A stretch of DNA of 64,000 bases from Cypionkella sp. (GTDB lineage Bacteria > Pseudomonadota > Alphaproteobacteria > Rhodobacterales > Rhodobacteraceae): positions 1-64,000 of the forward strand of contig NZ_JAUSBA010000071.1 in NCBI RefSeq assembly GCF_030652235.1, given 5' to 3'. The position numbers and the translations under genes were made by a program. The notes under the pieces were generated by a model that made no database searches, was not told the DNA's origin, and saw only the letters and a program-made list of their open reading frames with translations. Shown piece by piece: positions 6,945 through 16,655 of the stretch (position 1 is its first letter; each line of letters opens with the position of its first letter).

Positions 6945-8806
6945 CCCGCCCGAGCGTTGAAGATCGGGTTCTGGGCCATGTGCTGGACGGCAAACGCCGT
7001 GGCCGGTCGGGCGGCGGCGGGGCCGAGGGTCGACTTGGTTCGCCGAAGGAACGGCGGTCGCGTGCCCTTCTGCGCAATGCGGCAGCCCCGCGAAGCTGGC
7101 AGTCGGTCGTCAAGCGTATCGTAGGCGGTAGCACCCGCACGCCGCAGGAGTTGAAGCGGCTTTTGGACTATGTCGCCCGAGAGGAGGGTGTGCAGAGCAC
7201 TTGGTGCAATCTTGCGGGCTATGATCGCGACTTCGATCCTGAGCGCACGGGTGGGATTGCCCAGACCTGGTCCTCGACCTGGAACGGCGCGCCGAAGCGC
7301 GGTCATACTGACCACATCATCCTGAGCTTTCCGCGCGGTGTGGACACCGAGCGGGCGGAGGCCGTTGCGCGCGACTGGGGGCAGGCCGTCTTTGGCTCCG
7401 GCGAGTTTGGCGATGTCTGGCGTTATGTCGCGGCGCTGCACAGGGACACCGATCATCTTCACGCGCATTTCGTGGTGGACAAGCACGGCATTGAACAGGG
7501 CCGCTTTATGTCGATTTGCCGTCATGCCGCGTTGAACTTCGATGTGATGCGCGAGCTTCATGCCGAGATTTCCCAGGAGCACGGGCTGAACATCGTCGCC
7601 TCAACGCGGCTGTCGCGTGGCCTGATCGAGAACGCTCCTCGGGAAACCGAGATGCGGGCGTCTCATGCTGCTGGCAAGACCACAGCGCCTCCCCCGCCTC
7701 CGATGTCTGATGGTGAGCGGGCGCGCCGCATTGGCACGCTGCAGGGCTTCGCCCGCGACTATGATGAGTTGGGCCAGATTGCCGGTCTCGCGTCCGCTTC
7801 CGGCGCTGAACCCTCAGCATCCTCTTTCCTGACCCGCCTTGCCCGTGCGCTTGGCGCCTCCGCTTCCGCTTTAATACAAGGAGTTCCCCAGATGCCCGAT
7901 GCCACCCTTCACGCCGAGGGCGATGCCGCAGCCCGGATCGAAGCGGCGCGGGCGGAGATGATCGCGTCGGCCACCGAGGCCTGGGAGGCGATCCGCGTGA
8001 TGGAGCCCTCGGCCGAACGGGTCGAGTTGGAGCGCAGTTTTGCAGATCAGGCGCGCGCCTCGCTGCAATTGGCCCCGGAAAACCTGCTCCTCGCTGAGCA
8101 CGCCCGGGCCGCTGAGCGTAGCGACGACCCCTATCACAATCCGACTCTCGCCTCGCTGGCGCGTCTTGAGCATGGAATGACCGAAGGCGTCTCGCTCGGC
8201 GAAGGTTTGCGCGCCACGTTGGTGCACGTCCGGGAAGAGGTGGGTGCGCGGCTCTCCGCCCTCTTCTCCTTTCGGGAAGACGACCTGCGTTCTGCCGGGA
8301 CCAGCGTCGAAGAAATGGTCGCGCGCTTTACGGTGCCGGAACGCAGCGAAGGTCAGCTTACGGCATGGCGCGCGCAAGAGAGTCCGGAGGCGCTGATCCT
8401 ATGGCGCGAGGCCGAGCGGGATTTCGGCAGAGAGATCGATGCCGCCCTCAAGGGGCTCGATCTGGTCCCTGCCCTGTCCGAAGTTCTGGCAAAGGATCAG
8501 CTGCTTTCGGCCGAGCGGCATCTGCGGCTCTCGGAAGTGCCCGCGCTCGAGGCGATTGTCGACCGGATGCAGGAGAGTTTGCGGCCAGAGGATCTCGATC
8601 GCGTGCGGTCGGGCGACTTTGGCCCCCTCACCGGGCAGATCCGCGATCCGGCGCTGCGTGCCGCCGTGGCACATGAACTGAAAAACGAAGGCGACCTTGG
8701 CCAGTCCGGCACGGTCGGGCCTTGGGCGGATCTCGCGCGCAGCCAGTCGCGCGCGGCCGAACTCGGTCAGCGCGAGCGCAGCGCCGGGCACGACCACGAA
8801 CTCTGA
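6941..8806 (+). CDS. virD2: MOBP relaxase (VirD2/TraI type)
   Basis: A 621-residue nicking and strand-transfer enzyme. The N-terminal relaxase domain (about 45-230) has a Tyr-containing helix (ELKRLLDYVAREEG) as candidate motif I, the segment HTDHIILSFPRGV, and the metal-binding three-histidine motif III (LHRDTDHLHAHFVVD). The C-terminal 350 residues are charged and helical with no primase or helicase motifs; this tail probably carries the signal recognised by VirD4. It overlaps mobC by four bases, and virD4 starts 13 bases downstream, so the three genes form one operon. Confidence 0.92.
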   Translation: MTRPSVEDRVLGHVLDGKRRGRSGGGGAEGRLGSPKERRSRALLRNAAAPRSWQSVVKRIVGGSTRTPQELKRLLDYVAREEGVQSTWCNLAGYDRDFDPERTGGIAQTWSSTWNGAPKRGHTDHIILSFPRGVDTERAEAVARDWGQAVFGSGEFGDVWRYVAALHRDTDHLHAHFVVDKHGIEQGRFMSICRHAALNFDVMRELHAEISQEHGLNIVASTRLSRGLIENAPRETEMRASHAAGKTTAPPPPPMSDGERARRIGTLQGFARDYDELGQIAGLASASGAEPSASSFLTRLARALGASASALIQGVPQMPDATLHAEGDAAARIEAARAEMIASATEAWEAIRVMEPSAERVELERSFADQARASLQLAPENLLLAEHARAAERSDDPYHNPTLASLARLEHGMTEGVSLGEGLRATLVHVREEVGARLSALFSFREDDLRSAGTSVEEMVARFTVPERSEGQLTAWRAQESPEALILWREAERDFGREIDAALKGLDLVPALSEVLAKDQLLSAERHLRLSEVPALEAIVDRMQESLRPEDLDRVRSGDFGPLTGQIRDPALRAAVAHELKNEGDLGQSGTVGPWADLARSQSRAAELGQRERSAGHDHEL

Positions 8807-8818
8807 GGATCTGTCCCC

Positions 8819-10657
8819 ATGCTGTCAAATCTTGAATCCATCTGGCGGTATCCGCTTGCTGTTGTCTTGGGTCTGATGACCGGCATCTACATTGGCGGTA
8901 TGCTGGCCACGATTTATGTTCTCGTGGCCTTCCGCGAGAGCTTTGAGACGCTCAGCCCGATGGGTCTGTGGTTCATCCGCTATCCCTGGGCTGATCTTGA
9001 GGCGCGATCGGCCACCCTGCACGGGGCGCTCATCATCAACGGTACTGTGACCGTCGCCCTTACCCTGGTCGGGTTGGCCGGTGTCCATCGTGGACGCCTT
9101 AACCAGTATGACGACGCGCATTTCCAGACCAAGCGAGAGCTGAAGCGCAACAAGATGACCGGCAATCTCGACCAGAACGGCTTCATCTTCGGCAAGCTCG
9201 GCTCCCCGAAATCCGCCGCGCCCTTTGTCATGGCACCGCCGGACCGATTCCCGCATGCGATAATGATCGCACCCACCGGACGCGGCAAAGGCGTGGGCTT
9301 CGTCATCCCGAACCTTCTTCACTTCTCAGGGTCAGGCATCATCCTTGATGTGAAGGGCGAGAATTTTGCCAAGACCTCAATTCACCGTCAGCATGGGTTG
9401 AAGAACGCAATCTGGTATTTTTCGCCCTTTGACGAGGAGCGTGGCTCGCACCGCTTCAACCCCCTCGCCCGCATCGCCGACCTACCCTCGGCCGAAAGGC
9501 AGTACACGGCGTTGAACTCGATGGCCGACCTCTTCCTCATCCCGGAGGGCGAAAGCGCGCAGAGCTTCTTCAACGCAGGCAAGCGCCTCTTCATCGCGTC
9601 CTGTCTTTATGCCATTGAGCAGCGCCGACCGACCCTTGGCTATGCCGGTGAGATCATGGCCGGAGGCGGCGACAAGAAGAAGTCTTACACCGCCATTGCC
9701 GAAGACACACAGATCCCGATCGTCTCGCGCACCTTCCTTGAAATGGCTGACGTTCCGGAAAAGACACTCGGCGCCTATGTCTCAGTGATTCAGGGTTCCG
9801 GCCTTGAGCTTTGGAACGATCCGGCGGTCGACCGCGTGACCTCGGCAAGCGATTTCGACTTCTCGACATTTCGGGTCAAACCGCAGAGCCTCTATATCAT
9901 CGTCCAGCCCGAGCATCTGAAAACTCTCGCCCCCCTCGTGCGTCTTCTCTTCGCGGATGCCATCGCCTCGCTGCAGCGCAAGGAGCCCGGGCCGGACGAG
10001 CCGCACGCGGTGATGTTTCTGATGGATGAGTTCGACCAACTCGGGCGGCAGCCTCTGGTACTCTCCTCGATCAAGACGATCCGCAGCTTTGGGGGGCGAT
10101 TCTTTATCATCTCCCAGACCATTCCGGGTCTGGACGACATCTATGGTGAGACCGGGCGCAGGTCGCTGCAAGGTGGGGCTGGCGTGCAGATCTACATGAC
10201 GCCGCAGGATGACCGGACGGCCGATGTGCTTTCCAATGCTCTTGGGCGGTCTACCGTTACAGCAGTCACAGAGAGCCAGTCGCGCATCCGAGCGCTGGAG
10301 GACAGTGCCAATGTCAGTCGCCGTTCCGAGGAGCGGCCGTTGATTTCTGCGAATGAGTTGCTGCGGTTTCCGCTCGACGAGGTGTTGGTGCTGGCGGAAG
10401 GACAATATCCTATACGGGCGCGGCACGTCAGGTACTATGAGGATCGGCATTTTGGGCCGATTGATCGGGCGAGAAGTCGTTGGGCGCTGCCGGACCTTGG
10501 GCTAAGGAAGCAGTCACCAGGCGGCCCAAATTTACCGCGCATGACTAGCTTCACTGCAAATTCTGATCTGGGTAAGTCCTTAGCAGAAGCGGCAACAGTT
10601 TTCACCAATCTTTCTCGGGCTGCGAAATCGCGGCCGAAGGTGAGCTTTCGAACATGA
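8819..10657 (+). CDS. virD4: VirD4 type IV coupling protein
   Basis: A 612-residue inner-membrane ATPase that links the relaxosome to the VirB channel. Two transmembrane segments lie near the N-terminus (about 10-36 and 62-85). The Walker A region is APTGRGKGVGFVIPNLLHF and the Walker B region is AVMFLMDEFDQLGRQP, followed by a FFIISQTIPGLDDIYG sensor-like segment. Length fits VirD4/TraG. GAGGATC precedes ATG 8819, 13 bases after the relaxase stop. The downstream T4SS genes are not adjacent: a sugar cassette sits between. Confidence 0.95.
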   Translation: MLSNLESIWRYPLAVVLGLMTGIYIGGMLATIYVLVAFRESFETLSPMGLWFIRYPWADLEARSATLHGALIINGTVTVALTLVGLAGVHRGRLNQYDDAHFQTKRELKRNKMTGNLDQNGFIFGKLGSPKSAAPFVMAPPDRFPHAIMIAPTGRGKGVGFVIPNLLHFSGSGIILDVKGENFAKTSIHRQHGLKNAIWYFSPFDEERGSHRFNPLARIADLPSAERQYTALNSMADLFLIPEGESAQSFFNAGKRLFIASCLYAIEQRRPTLGYAGEIMAGGGDKKKSYTAIAEDTQIPIVSRTFLEMADVPEKTLGAYVSVIQGSGLELWNDPAVDRVTSASDFDFSTFRVKPQSLYIIVQPEHLKTLAPLVRLLFADAIASLQRKEPGPDEPHAVMFLMDEFDQLGRQPLVLSSIKTIRSFGGRFFIISQTIPGLDDIYGETGRRSLQGGAGVQIYMTPQDDRTADVLSNALGRSTVTAVTESQSRIRALEDSANVSRRSEERPLISANELLRFPLDEVLVLAEGQYPIRARHVRYYEDRHFGPIDRARSRWALPDLGLRKQSPGGPNLPRMTSFTANSDLGKSLAEAATVFTNLSRAAKSRPKVSFRT

Positions 10658-10904
10658 TCGGCCCAAAGTTGCCCTTCGGTCTTTTGAGTGCATTCCCAGT
10701 TGCGGTCGCTCAGGTTTATCGAAGCGAAGGCCCTACACGCAGACCAAGTGAGAGGTCGCTGCCCAGTTTTGCTGCAGTCAAGTCAGGCGCGGTGCCCCGC
10801 CTTTAGCCGAGACTGCCAGCCGACCACGAACGGAGATCGAAGACGCGTCACGACACTAGGCTGCAAAATCCCTTTGTCCCTGAAAATGTGCCAAGGATGG
10901 CGTC

Positions 10905-10924
10905 ACGGCAAGAGGCCTTGCCGT
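10905..10924 (-). terminator. Stem-loop after the sugar operon
   Basis: An eight-base stem ACGGCAAG/CTTGCCGT with a four-base loop, eight bases past the stop of the last permease gene. There is no T-run on the minus strand, so it may be a transcript-stabilising or weak termination hairpin. Confidence 0.45.
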
Positions 10925-10931
10925 TCAAAAT

Positions 10932-11939
10932 CTAACCTCGCCCATTTCTGGGCGATGCTTTCAGAAATAGCGCTGATGCCCATTCTGATCGCAGGATCAT
11001 GACGGCGATCAAAAACAAACCCCAAACCGCCGTTGCGAAGTGCTGATTGGTCCCGATCAAGTTCAACCCGGAGGACAGTATCTGAAGAATGAGGATCGAC
11101 AGAACCACCGGAGCAACCTTGCCATGTCCGCCGAAAGGGTCGATGCCGCCAAGGAAGATGGCCAGAACCGTGACCAGCAGCAAGGCCTCGCCATGTCCAA
11201 CCCGGACCGAGTTGAAACGGGCCAGCATCAGGATCCCGGCAATCGCGCAGACGGTGCCGGACAACGCATAGATCATCACCAGCGTGCGTTTGGTATTCAG
11301 ACCAGCATATTCGGCGGCGCGGATGTTTGATCCGACCATATACACGGCGAAACCGTGTTTTGTGCGGCGGAGTAGGATGTGCCAGGCCAGTGCGACAAGT
11401 CCGAACAGGATCATCGGCGCGGGGACACCCAAGACTGCCCCGTGCCCCAGGAAAGCAATGCTCTCCGGAAAGCCCGAAATATCTCCTCCGCGGGTGAGAA
11501 ACTCGCCCAAGCCGCGCAGGAAGATCATCATCGCAAGCGAGACAATGATCGGATGGGCCCCGACATAGGCGATGACGAGTCCCATCGTTGCCCCTGCCAG
11601 CGCACCCACCAGCAAGGCCGCAGCCACGCCGATAATGATGGCACCCAGCCCCGCGTCCGCCCCGCCGAACTGTAGCAACACCCAAGCAAAGGTCAGGCCG
11701 GAAATATTCGCTGTATAGATGACGGCTAGGTTGAAGCCGCCGGAAATCATCGGGGCCAGCATGGCGATGGTCAAAAGCCCCAGCAGCGGTGCCTGATAGC
11801 CCATTGAGGACAGGTTTGCCGCCGTCAGAAACTTCGGGCTAGCAAGGCTGAACACCGCCACCATCACGACCATCAGGGCCAGCAGGCCAAGCGTTTCCCG
11901 CCCCATAACCCGGCGTGCGCGATCAAGTGCTGCGGTCAT
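10932..11939 (-). CDS. Sugar ABC transporter permease (RbsC type), second
   Basis: A 335-residue inner-membrane permease with about eight to ten hydrophobic segments (for example LGLLALMVVMVAVFSLASP and LVMIYALSGTVCAIAGILM). It contains the family loop with VGSNIRAAEYAGLNTKR, the cytoplasmic region that contacts the ATPase in RbsC-like permeases. Start ATG 11939 overlaps the stop of the preceding permease by four bases; a much longer upstream frame is the wrong reading. It acts as a heterodimer with the other permease in uptake of a monosaccharide. Confidence 0.9.
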   Translation of the reverse strand: MTAALDRARRVMGRETLGLLALMVVMVAVFSLASPKFLTAANLSSMGYQAPLLGLLTIAMLAPMISGGFNLAVIYTANISGLTFAWVLLQFGGADAGLGAIIIGVAAALLVGALAGATMGLVIAYVGAHPIIVSLAMMIFLRGLGEFLTRGGDISGFPESIAFLGHGAVLGVPAPMILFGLVALAWHILLRRTKHGFAVYMVGSNIRAAEYAGLNTKRTLVMIYALSGTVCAIAGILMLARFNSVRVGHGEALLLVTVLAIFLGGIDPFGGHGKVAPVVLSILILQILSSGLNLIGTNQHFATAVWGLFLIAVMILRSEWASALFLKASPRNGRG

Positions 11940-12931
11940 TTCTGCCCCCTGTGGCCGAATCCGACCAGTGTTCCGAACTGCATGTTCGATGTGGAAATGG
12001 CGACAAGGATCGCCGCGCCGATGATCATCTGGAAGGCGAAGGGCGACACGCCCATGAGGTTTAGCCCGTTCTGGGTGACGGCCACGAACAGCACGCCCAG
12101 GATGCAGCCGGAAATCGTGCCCTTGCCGCCGCCCAGCCGTGCGCCACCAAGCACCACCGCAGAAAGCACCTGCAATTCGCGGCCCGAAAGGGCATTCGGA
12201 ACCACCTCTTGCACGATGCTCACCTGCATCAGGGCCGCGATACCGGTCATCAAGCCGCACCAACCAAAGGCCAAGGCCTGCATGGCGGCGATGTTCACCC
12301 CGGCGCGTCGTGCGCCTTCGGGATTGTCGCCAAAGGCATAAAGCTGACGGCCAAGGTTCAGGCGGCGGATCAGAATCCAGGTCGCGGCTACACAAACCGC
12401 CATCACTGCGACGGCCAAGGTCAGTTCCGCCGCAGGACCTTCGGCTGCCTGGCTGCGAAAGATGGCGACCCGATCAATCCACCATTCCGGCAGGTCATAG
12501 ATGCTTCGCCCGCCGCTCAGGAACATCAGCAACCCGAAAAAGACGTTGAAGGTGGCAATGGTGACAATGATCGAGGTGATCCGGAATCCATGGATCAGGG
12601 CGGCGTTCAGCAGGCCCAAAGCCACGCCGAGCGTGCCGCAGATCAGAAAACCAAGCGCCCAGTTTCCGCCACCGATCCCGACCAGTAGCTTGGCGGCAAC
12701 GAATTGCACTACGCTTGAAGCGACGGCAAAGGAAATGTCGATGCCGCCACCGATCAGCACGACCAGAAGCCCGACAGCCCATATGATATTGACTGCGTTG
12801 TTATTGAGCAGTGAGGTCAGATTTCCAAGCGTGAAGAACGTGTCGGTTGCCAGCGACAGGCCAAGGCACATCGCGGCAAGGACGATGAACAGACGCAGTT
12901 CGACCTGCCGGTTCCTGAGAGCGTTACGCAT
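11936..12931 (-). CDS. Sugar ABC transporter permease (RbsC type), first
   Basis: A 331-residue permease of the branched-chain/ribose superfamily with multiple membrane helices (LFIVLAAMCLGLSLATD, IIWAVGLLVVLIGGGIDIS) and the characteristic FGDNPEGARRAGVNIAAMQ loop. Start ATG 12931 overlaps the ATPase gene by eight bases. Two unequal permeases in one operon is common for RbsABC-like systems in alphaproteobacteria, where the channel is a heterodimer. Confidence 0.9.
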   Translation of the reverse strand: MRNALRNRQVELRLFIVLAAMCLGLSLATDTFFTLGNLTSLLNNNAVNIIWAVGLLVVLIGGGIDISFAVASSVVQFVAAKLLVGIGGGNWALGFLICGTLGVALGLLNAALIHGFRITSIIVTIATFNVFFGLLMFLSGGRSIYDLPEWWIDRVAIFRSQAAEGPAAELTLAVAVMAVCVAATWILIRRLNLGRQLYAFGDNPEGARRAGVNIAAMQALAFGWCGLMTGIAALMQVSIVQEVVPNALSGRELQVLSAVVLGGARLGGGKGTISGCILGVLFVAVTQNGLNLMGVSPFAFQMIIGAAILVAISTSNMQFGTLVGFGHRGQK

Positions 12932-14429
12932 AGATTGCAGTCTCCATCTGTTCCACGGACGTGATGCGGGGATTGTGCTGGCCCAAGATGCGCCCCTGCG
13001 CCATGTGCAGGACACGGTCGGCATTGAACATGGCTTCGGTCACTTCGTCGGTGATCAGAAAGATGCCCAGCCCCTGATCGGCCAGACTGCGGACGATGCG
13101 GAAGATCCCTGCTCGTGCCCCGACATCGACGCCCACCGTCGGGCTGTCCAGGATCAGAAGCTTGGGCTGCGTTGCCAGCCATTTCGCCAACACGATCTTC
13201 TGTTGATTGCCGCCCGACAGGGTCGAAATGGCGTTCTCGGATTTGCCGATCTTGATGCCAAGCTTGGCGACCCAACCCGAAATCAGGTCTTCCTTCTTGG
13301 CCGCCGAGATCAGGCCGGCGCGGTCGAGCAAACGGTCAAGCACCGAAATCGCGGCATTGTCGGCGATGGACTGCTTTTGCAGCAACCCCAACTGCAATCG
13401 ATCTTCCGAGACGTATGCAAGTCCCTGCGCAATAGCCGCGCGGATTGAGGTCGGACGATAAGGCGCATCCATCAGCCGCATTTCTCCCGATGTCAGGCGC
13501 GTCATTCCCATGATCGCATGTGCAAGTTCGGTGCGGCCCGCGCCAATCAAACCGACCAGACCCACGACCTCTCCGGCGCGTATGCTCAGATCGACATCGT
13601 CGAACTGGCCCGCCACACTCAGCCCCCTCACCTCCAGAACGACTGGAGATGCGGACTTGTCGGCGGCCACAACGCCAGCCTCTAGCAGATGGCCCGTCAT
13701 CAGCTCGCCAAGCCGCGCCTGTGTCATTCCCTTGGTTGTAAACACCCCGACCAAACGGCCATCGCGGACCACAGTCACGCGGGCGGCGATGTCGAGAACC
13801 TCTGCCAGACGGTGGCTCACGAAGACGATGGCGACGCCGGAGGCCGAGAGCTTTCGTACGATGTCCAGTAAACGATCGGTTTCCGATTGCGTCAGCGAAG
13901 CGGTCGGCTCGTCCATGAAAATAAGCCGGGCATCGTTCATCAAGGCCCGGGCAATGGCCACGACTTGTCGTTGGGCAATCAGCAAGCTGTCCAGCGGCGC
14001 ATCCAGATCAAGGGTCACGCCAAGCCGACCCAGCACCTCTGCAGCGCGGGTTTTCATGCCCCGGTAGTCAACGGCCTTGGGGCGCAGGCCCACGAGTTCA
14101 TCAAAGGCGATGTTCTCGGCGACGCTCATGTTCGGAAACAGGGCAAGATCTTGCCAGATGACAGAGACGCCCTTCTGCCGTGCCATCACCGGTGTAATAG
14201 TCTCTAGCCTTTCACCGAAAAGCTCGACTAGGTCTGCCGATTCTGGGCGATAGACGCCCGTGACGATCTTGATTAGCGTCGACTTGCCACAACCATTTTC
14301 CCCGGCAAGGCAATGCACTTCGCCCACCTTGACGTCGAAATCCACGGCATCAAGGGCTTTCGCGCCGCCAAAGACCTTGGATACAGCTTTCAGGCGCAAG
14401 GCGTAGGGTTCGGCTGTCGGGTCGGTCAT
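12924..14429 (-). CDS. Sugar ABC transporter ATP-binding protein (RbsA type, two domains)
   Basis: A 501-residue protein with two fused nucleotide-binding domains. The first has Walker A GENGCGKSTLIKI and Walker B RLIFMDEPTASL. The second has the degenerate Walker A-like GLIGAGRTELAHAI and the signature LSGGNQQKIVLAKWL followed by LLILDSPTVGVD. This is the usual RbsA/MglA/XylG arrangement, where one site is degenerate. ATG 14429 has GGAGAG upstream. It powers import with the two permeases that follow and the binding protein before it. Confidence 0.93.
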   Translation of the reverse strand: MTDPTAEPYALRLKAVSKVFGGAKALDAVDFDVKVGEVHCLAGENGCGKSTLIKIVTGVYRPESADLVELFGERLETITPVMARQKGVSVIWQDLALFPNMSVAENIAFDELVGLRPKAVDYRGMKTRAAEVLGRLGVTLDLDAPLDSLLIAQRQVVAIARALMNDARLIFMDEPTASLTQSETDRLLDIVRKLSASGVAIVFVSHRLAEVLDIAARVTVVRDGRLVGVFTTKGMTQARLGELMTGHLLEAGVVAADKSASPVVLEVRGLSVAGQFDDVDLSIRAGEVVGLVGLIGAGRTELAHAIMGMTRLTSGEMRLMDAPYRPTSIRAAIAQGLAYVSEDRLQLGLLQKQSIADNAAISVLDRLLDRAGLISAAKKEDLISGWVAKLGIKIGKSENAISTLSGGNQQKIVLAKWLATQPKLLILDSPTVGVDVGARAGIFRIVRSLADQGLGIFLITDEVTEAMFNADRVLHMAQGRILGQHNPRITSVEQMETAIYA

Positions 14430-14493
14430 GTCACTCTCCGGGTGATGGACAAAGCCGCGGGCAAACTTGCCCGCGGCTCCTGGTCGTTTTTGG

Positions 14494-15474
14494 TCAAAGA
14501 CCCATGGCGGCAAGGCCGTCCACGGTGTCCTTGTTCAGCGGCAACAGGTTGTCGGTGATGATGTCCTTGGTCGCGGCATCGGGCTGCACGACGCCTAGGC
14601 CAGGGATATCATCGCCAGCCTTGATCTTCTGTCCGTCGATCAGCATCTTGCCGATGGTCACGAAGACCTCGCCCGCTTGTTCGGGGTTCCACATGAAGCC
14701 GCCGGTTAGAACGCCGTCATGGACCATCTTGGCGCCCTGTCCGGGCGAGAAGGGGCCAGCCACGAAGACCTGCCCGCCCATGCCACGCTCGTCGATAGCA
14801 CGGCCCGCGCCGATCGGCCCTTGGCTTCCGAAGGCAAGAATACCCTTCAGGTCGGGGTTCGCCGCCATCAGATCCAGCGATGTTTTCCGGCTGTCGTCGA
14901 CGTTCTCGGCCACGCCGTATCGGTCACCGATGATTTCCAGATCGGGCCGGTTGGCCTTCAGCCAGCCAATCGCGGCATCCGCCCAAGCATTGTGCAGCGG
15001 AACGGTCAGCGAGCCGACGAAGACCGCATACTTTCCCGGGCCCTTGATATTATCACTCAGAAGCTTCGCATGCGCCTCACCGAAACCTTTGACCGAAGCG
15101 AGCTCAAAGTCCCAGTTTACGTTTTCCAGACCCGGCCCTTCGTGGGAAATCACGATGATACCCGCGTCCCGAGCCTTTTTGAGAACCGGCTCTAGTGCTT
15201 TTTCGTCGTTCGGCACGACCCCGATGACTTTGACGCCCTTGGCGATCAGATCCTCGATGGCCTGCACCTGCAGTGCCGGATCGGCTGAGGTCGGCCCGAT
15301 CATCTCGGCTTTCACACCCAATTCGTCGGCCTTCTTCTTGATGCCTTCTTCCATCGCATTGAACCATGGAATGCCACCTATTTTGACGACGATGCCAATC
15401 TCTTGCGCGCTCGCCATGTTGGCTAGACCTGCTGACAGCGCAAGAGCGCTGACGAACGTGAAAATCTTTTTCAT
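14494..15474 (-). CDS. Periplasmic sugar-binding protein (RbsB/LsrB-like)
   Basis: A 326-residue protein with a signal peptide (KKIFTFVSALALSAGLANMASAQ region, cleaved near residue 24) and a type I periplasmic-binding fold. Family-like segments are GGIPWFNAMEEGIKKKADEL, DLIAKGVKVIGVVPND and ARDAGIIVISHEGPG. These resemble the RbsB/LsrB group, which bind pentoses, hexoses or autoinducer-2. The adjoining 3-epimerase points to a ketose or its epimer as ligand. ATG 15474 fits the signal peptide; a longer frame begins upstream but is unlikely. Confidence 0.88.
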   Translation of the reverse strand: MKKIFTFVSALALSAGLANMASAQEIGIVVKIGGIPWFNAMEEGIKKKADELGVKAEMIGPTSADPALQVQAIEDLIAKGVKVIGVVPNDEKALEPVLKKARDAGIIVISHEGPGLENVNWDFELASVKGFGEAHAKLLSDNIKGPGKYAVFVGSLTVPLHNAWADAAIGWLKANRPDLEIIGDRYGVAENVDDSRKTSLDLMAANPDLKGILAFGSQGPIGAGRAIDERGMGGQVFVAGPFSPGQGAKMVHDGVLTGGFMWNPEQAGEVFVTIGKMLIDGQKIKAGDDIPGLGVVQPDAATKDIITDNLLPLNKDTVDGLAAMGL

Positions 15475-15572
15475 TCGTTTCCTCCCTTCGGGTAATTCCC
15501 CGGATTTATGCCCCGTTCCGCGGGGCGCGGTCCTTGGTGCAGGCAATGCGGTGAGGCGCATTGGATTGTCCG

Positions 15573-16421
15573 TCAGATCAGCTTGTATTGCTGCGCCTTG
15601 TTGCGCAGGAACGGCAGGCCCTTCGAGAGGACCTCGTCCCGGCTTTTGGCAACTGGACGCCAGACCGACAGGCCAAAGCCCAATTCCGGCGGCATGTTGA
15701 TGAAGCTTTCCATCGCCAGCCCGCCCGAGAAGCCGATGGCCCGCAGGGTTGCAAATATCTCATCCCATGGGCAGTTGCCCTCGCCGGGCGTGCCACGGTC
15801 GCTTTCCGACAGGTGAATGTAGCGCAGGTGATCCTTCGCATCGAGAATGCCGTTGCCCGCACCCTTTTCTTCGATGTTCATGTGATAGGTGTCGAGGTGG
15901 ACGAAGATGTTGTCAGCCCCCACCCGCTCAATCATGGCCACCGCCTGCCAGCCCGTGTTGAGGATATGGTTTTCATAGCGGTTGACCGGTTCGATGCCAA
16001 ACTCCAGCCCCAGCTTGCGGGCGTGCTTGGCTGCGGCCTCCAGGGTTCGGGCCACATTGTCGATTTCGGTCTCGGTTGGCGGATGGCCGGTGCGCTCGCC
16101 GATGCCGCCGAAGGTTACCCCAGACAGAGCCAAAGCACCACAGGCCATGGTCACATCCAGCGCGGTCTTCAAGTAGTCGATGGCAAGATCAGGATGGCGC
16201 GAGGCCCAGCACCGCTCCGGCAAACCCAAAGAACAGACCGCCGAGAGCCCGTGCTTTTCCAAAAGGGCAGCCGTGTGCGGCGCATCCACCTGCGTCGGCT
16301 GGGTCAGCGCGATTTCGACGAAATCAAACCCATGGCTCAAAGCCCCCGCGACGGCACTTTCGGCGCCAGCGCGATCCCAGTTCATCGTCCACATGCTGGT
16401 ATGGACGCCAAAACCCTTCAT
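15573..16421 (-). CDS. Ketose 3-epimerase (D-tagatose/D-psicose 3-epimerase family)
   Basis: A 282-residue TIM-barrel enzyme of the xylose-isomerase-like superfamily. The metal and substrate ligands of ketose 3-epimerases are visible: Glu in GIEPVNRYENH, Asp and His in FVHLDTYHMNIEE, a His in YIHLSESDRG, and Glu in LAMESFINM. The family interconverts C3 epimers of free ketoses with Mn or Co. Length matches (about 285-295). ATG 16421 is preceded by GGAGG at seven bases and overlaps the stop of a short upstream ORF. It is the first full gene of the sugar operon, so the imported sugar is probably epimerised on entry. Exact substrate not determinable. Confidence 0.88.
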   Translation of the reverse strand: MKGFGVHTSMWTMNWDRAGAESAVAGALSHGFDFVEIALTQPTQVDAPHTAALLEKHGLSAVCSLGLPERCWASRHPDLAIDYLKTALDVTMACGALALSGVTFGGIGERTGHPPTETEIDNVARTLEAAAKHARKLGLEFGIEPVNRYENHILNTGWQAVAMIERVGADNIFVHLDTYHMNIEEKGAGNGILDAKDHLRYIHLSESDRGTPGEGNCPWDEIFATLRAIGFSGGLAMESFINMPPELGFGLSVWRPVAKSRDEVLSKGLPFLRNKAQQYKLI

Positions 16422-16534
16422 GTCCGTTCCTCCACCGAAGTCATTTCTATCGCGTTCTGCAAGCTGAATGGGCTCCCGGAGTCGGGCAAAAGGCTACCGT
16501 TTCTGGCCATGGGCCAGTCCGTCAAAAGTCGCAT
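16418..16534 (-). CDS. 38-codon leader ORF coupled to the epimerase
   Basis: On the minus strand ATG 16534 is preceded by GGGAGGAG seven bases upstream. The frame runs 38 codons and its TGA overlaps the epimerase ATG (ATGA). The peptide starts MRLLTDWPMARNGSLLPDSG and has no family features. Such an ORF could be a translated leader or a relic of a lost gene. Support is only the strong ribosome site and exact coupling. Confidence 0.45.
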   Translation of the reverse strand: MRLLTDWPMARNGSLLPDSGSPFSLQNAIEMTSVEERT

Positions 16535-16564
16535 GGCGTCTCCTCCCAGAGCACGTTCCGTATC

Positions 16565-16580
16565 GCACAATCGATTGTGC
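16565..16580. promoter_or_regulatory. LacI-family operator O1
   Basis: A perfect 16-base palindrome GCACAATCGATTGTGC with a central CG, the form typical of LacI/PurR-family sites. It lies 31 bases upstream of the leader ORF and should control the leftward sugar operon. A near-identical site lies 98 bases away. Confidence 0.85.
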
Positions 16581-16655
16581 GTCTTGGGAGCAACTTGGTT
16601 TCTTAGGCCCCAATTCAGGGAGCCCAGTGAACCGGATGCTTCATTCCATCGATTC

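Noticed and set aside
6173-7582. 469-codon open frame on the minus strand across mobC and the relaxase
   Set aside because: It is antisense to two clear genes with family motifs; its own sequence is Arg/Ala/Ser-rich and shows no domain.
10688-11002. 104-codon open frame after virD4
   Set aside because: Weak start, no family features, and it runs over the end of the permease gene on the other strand.
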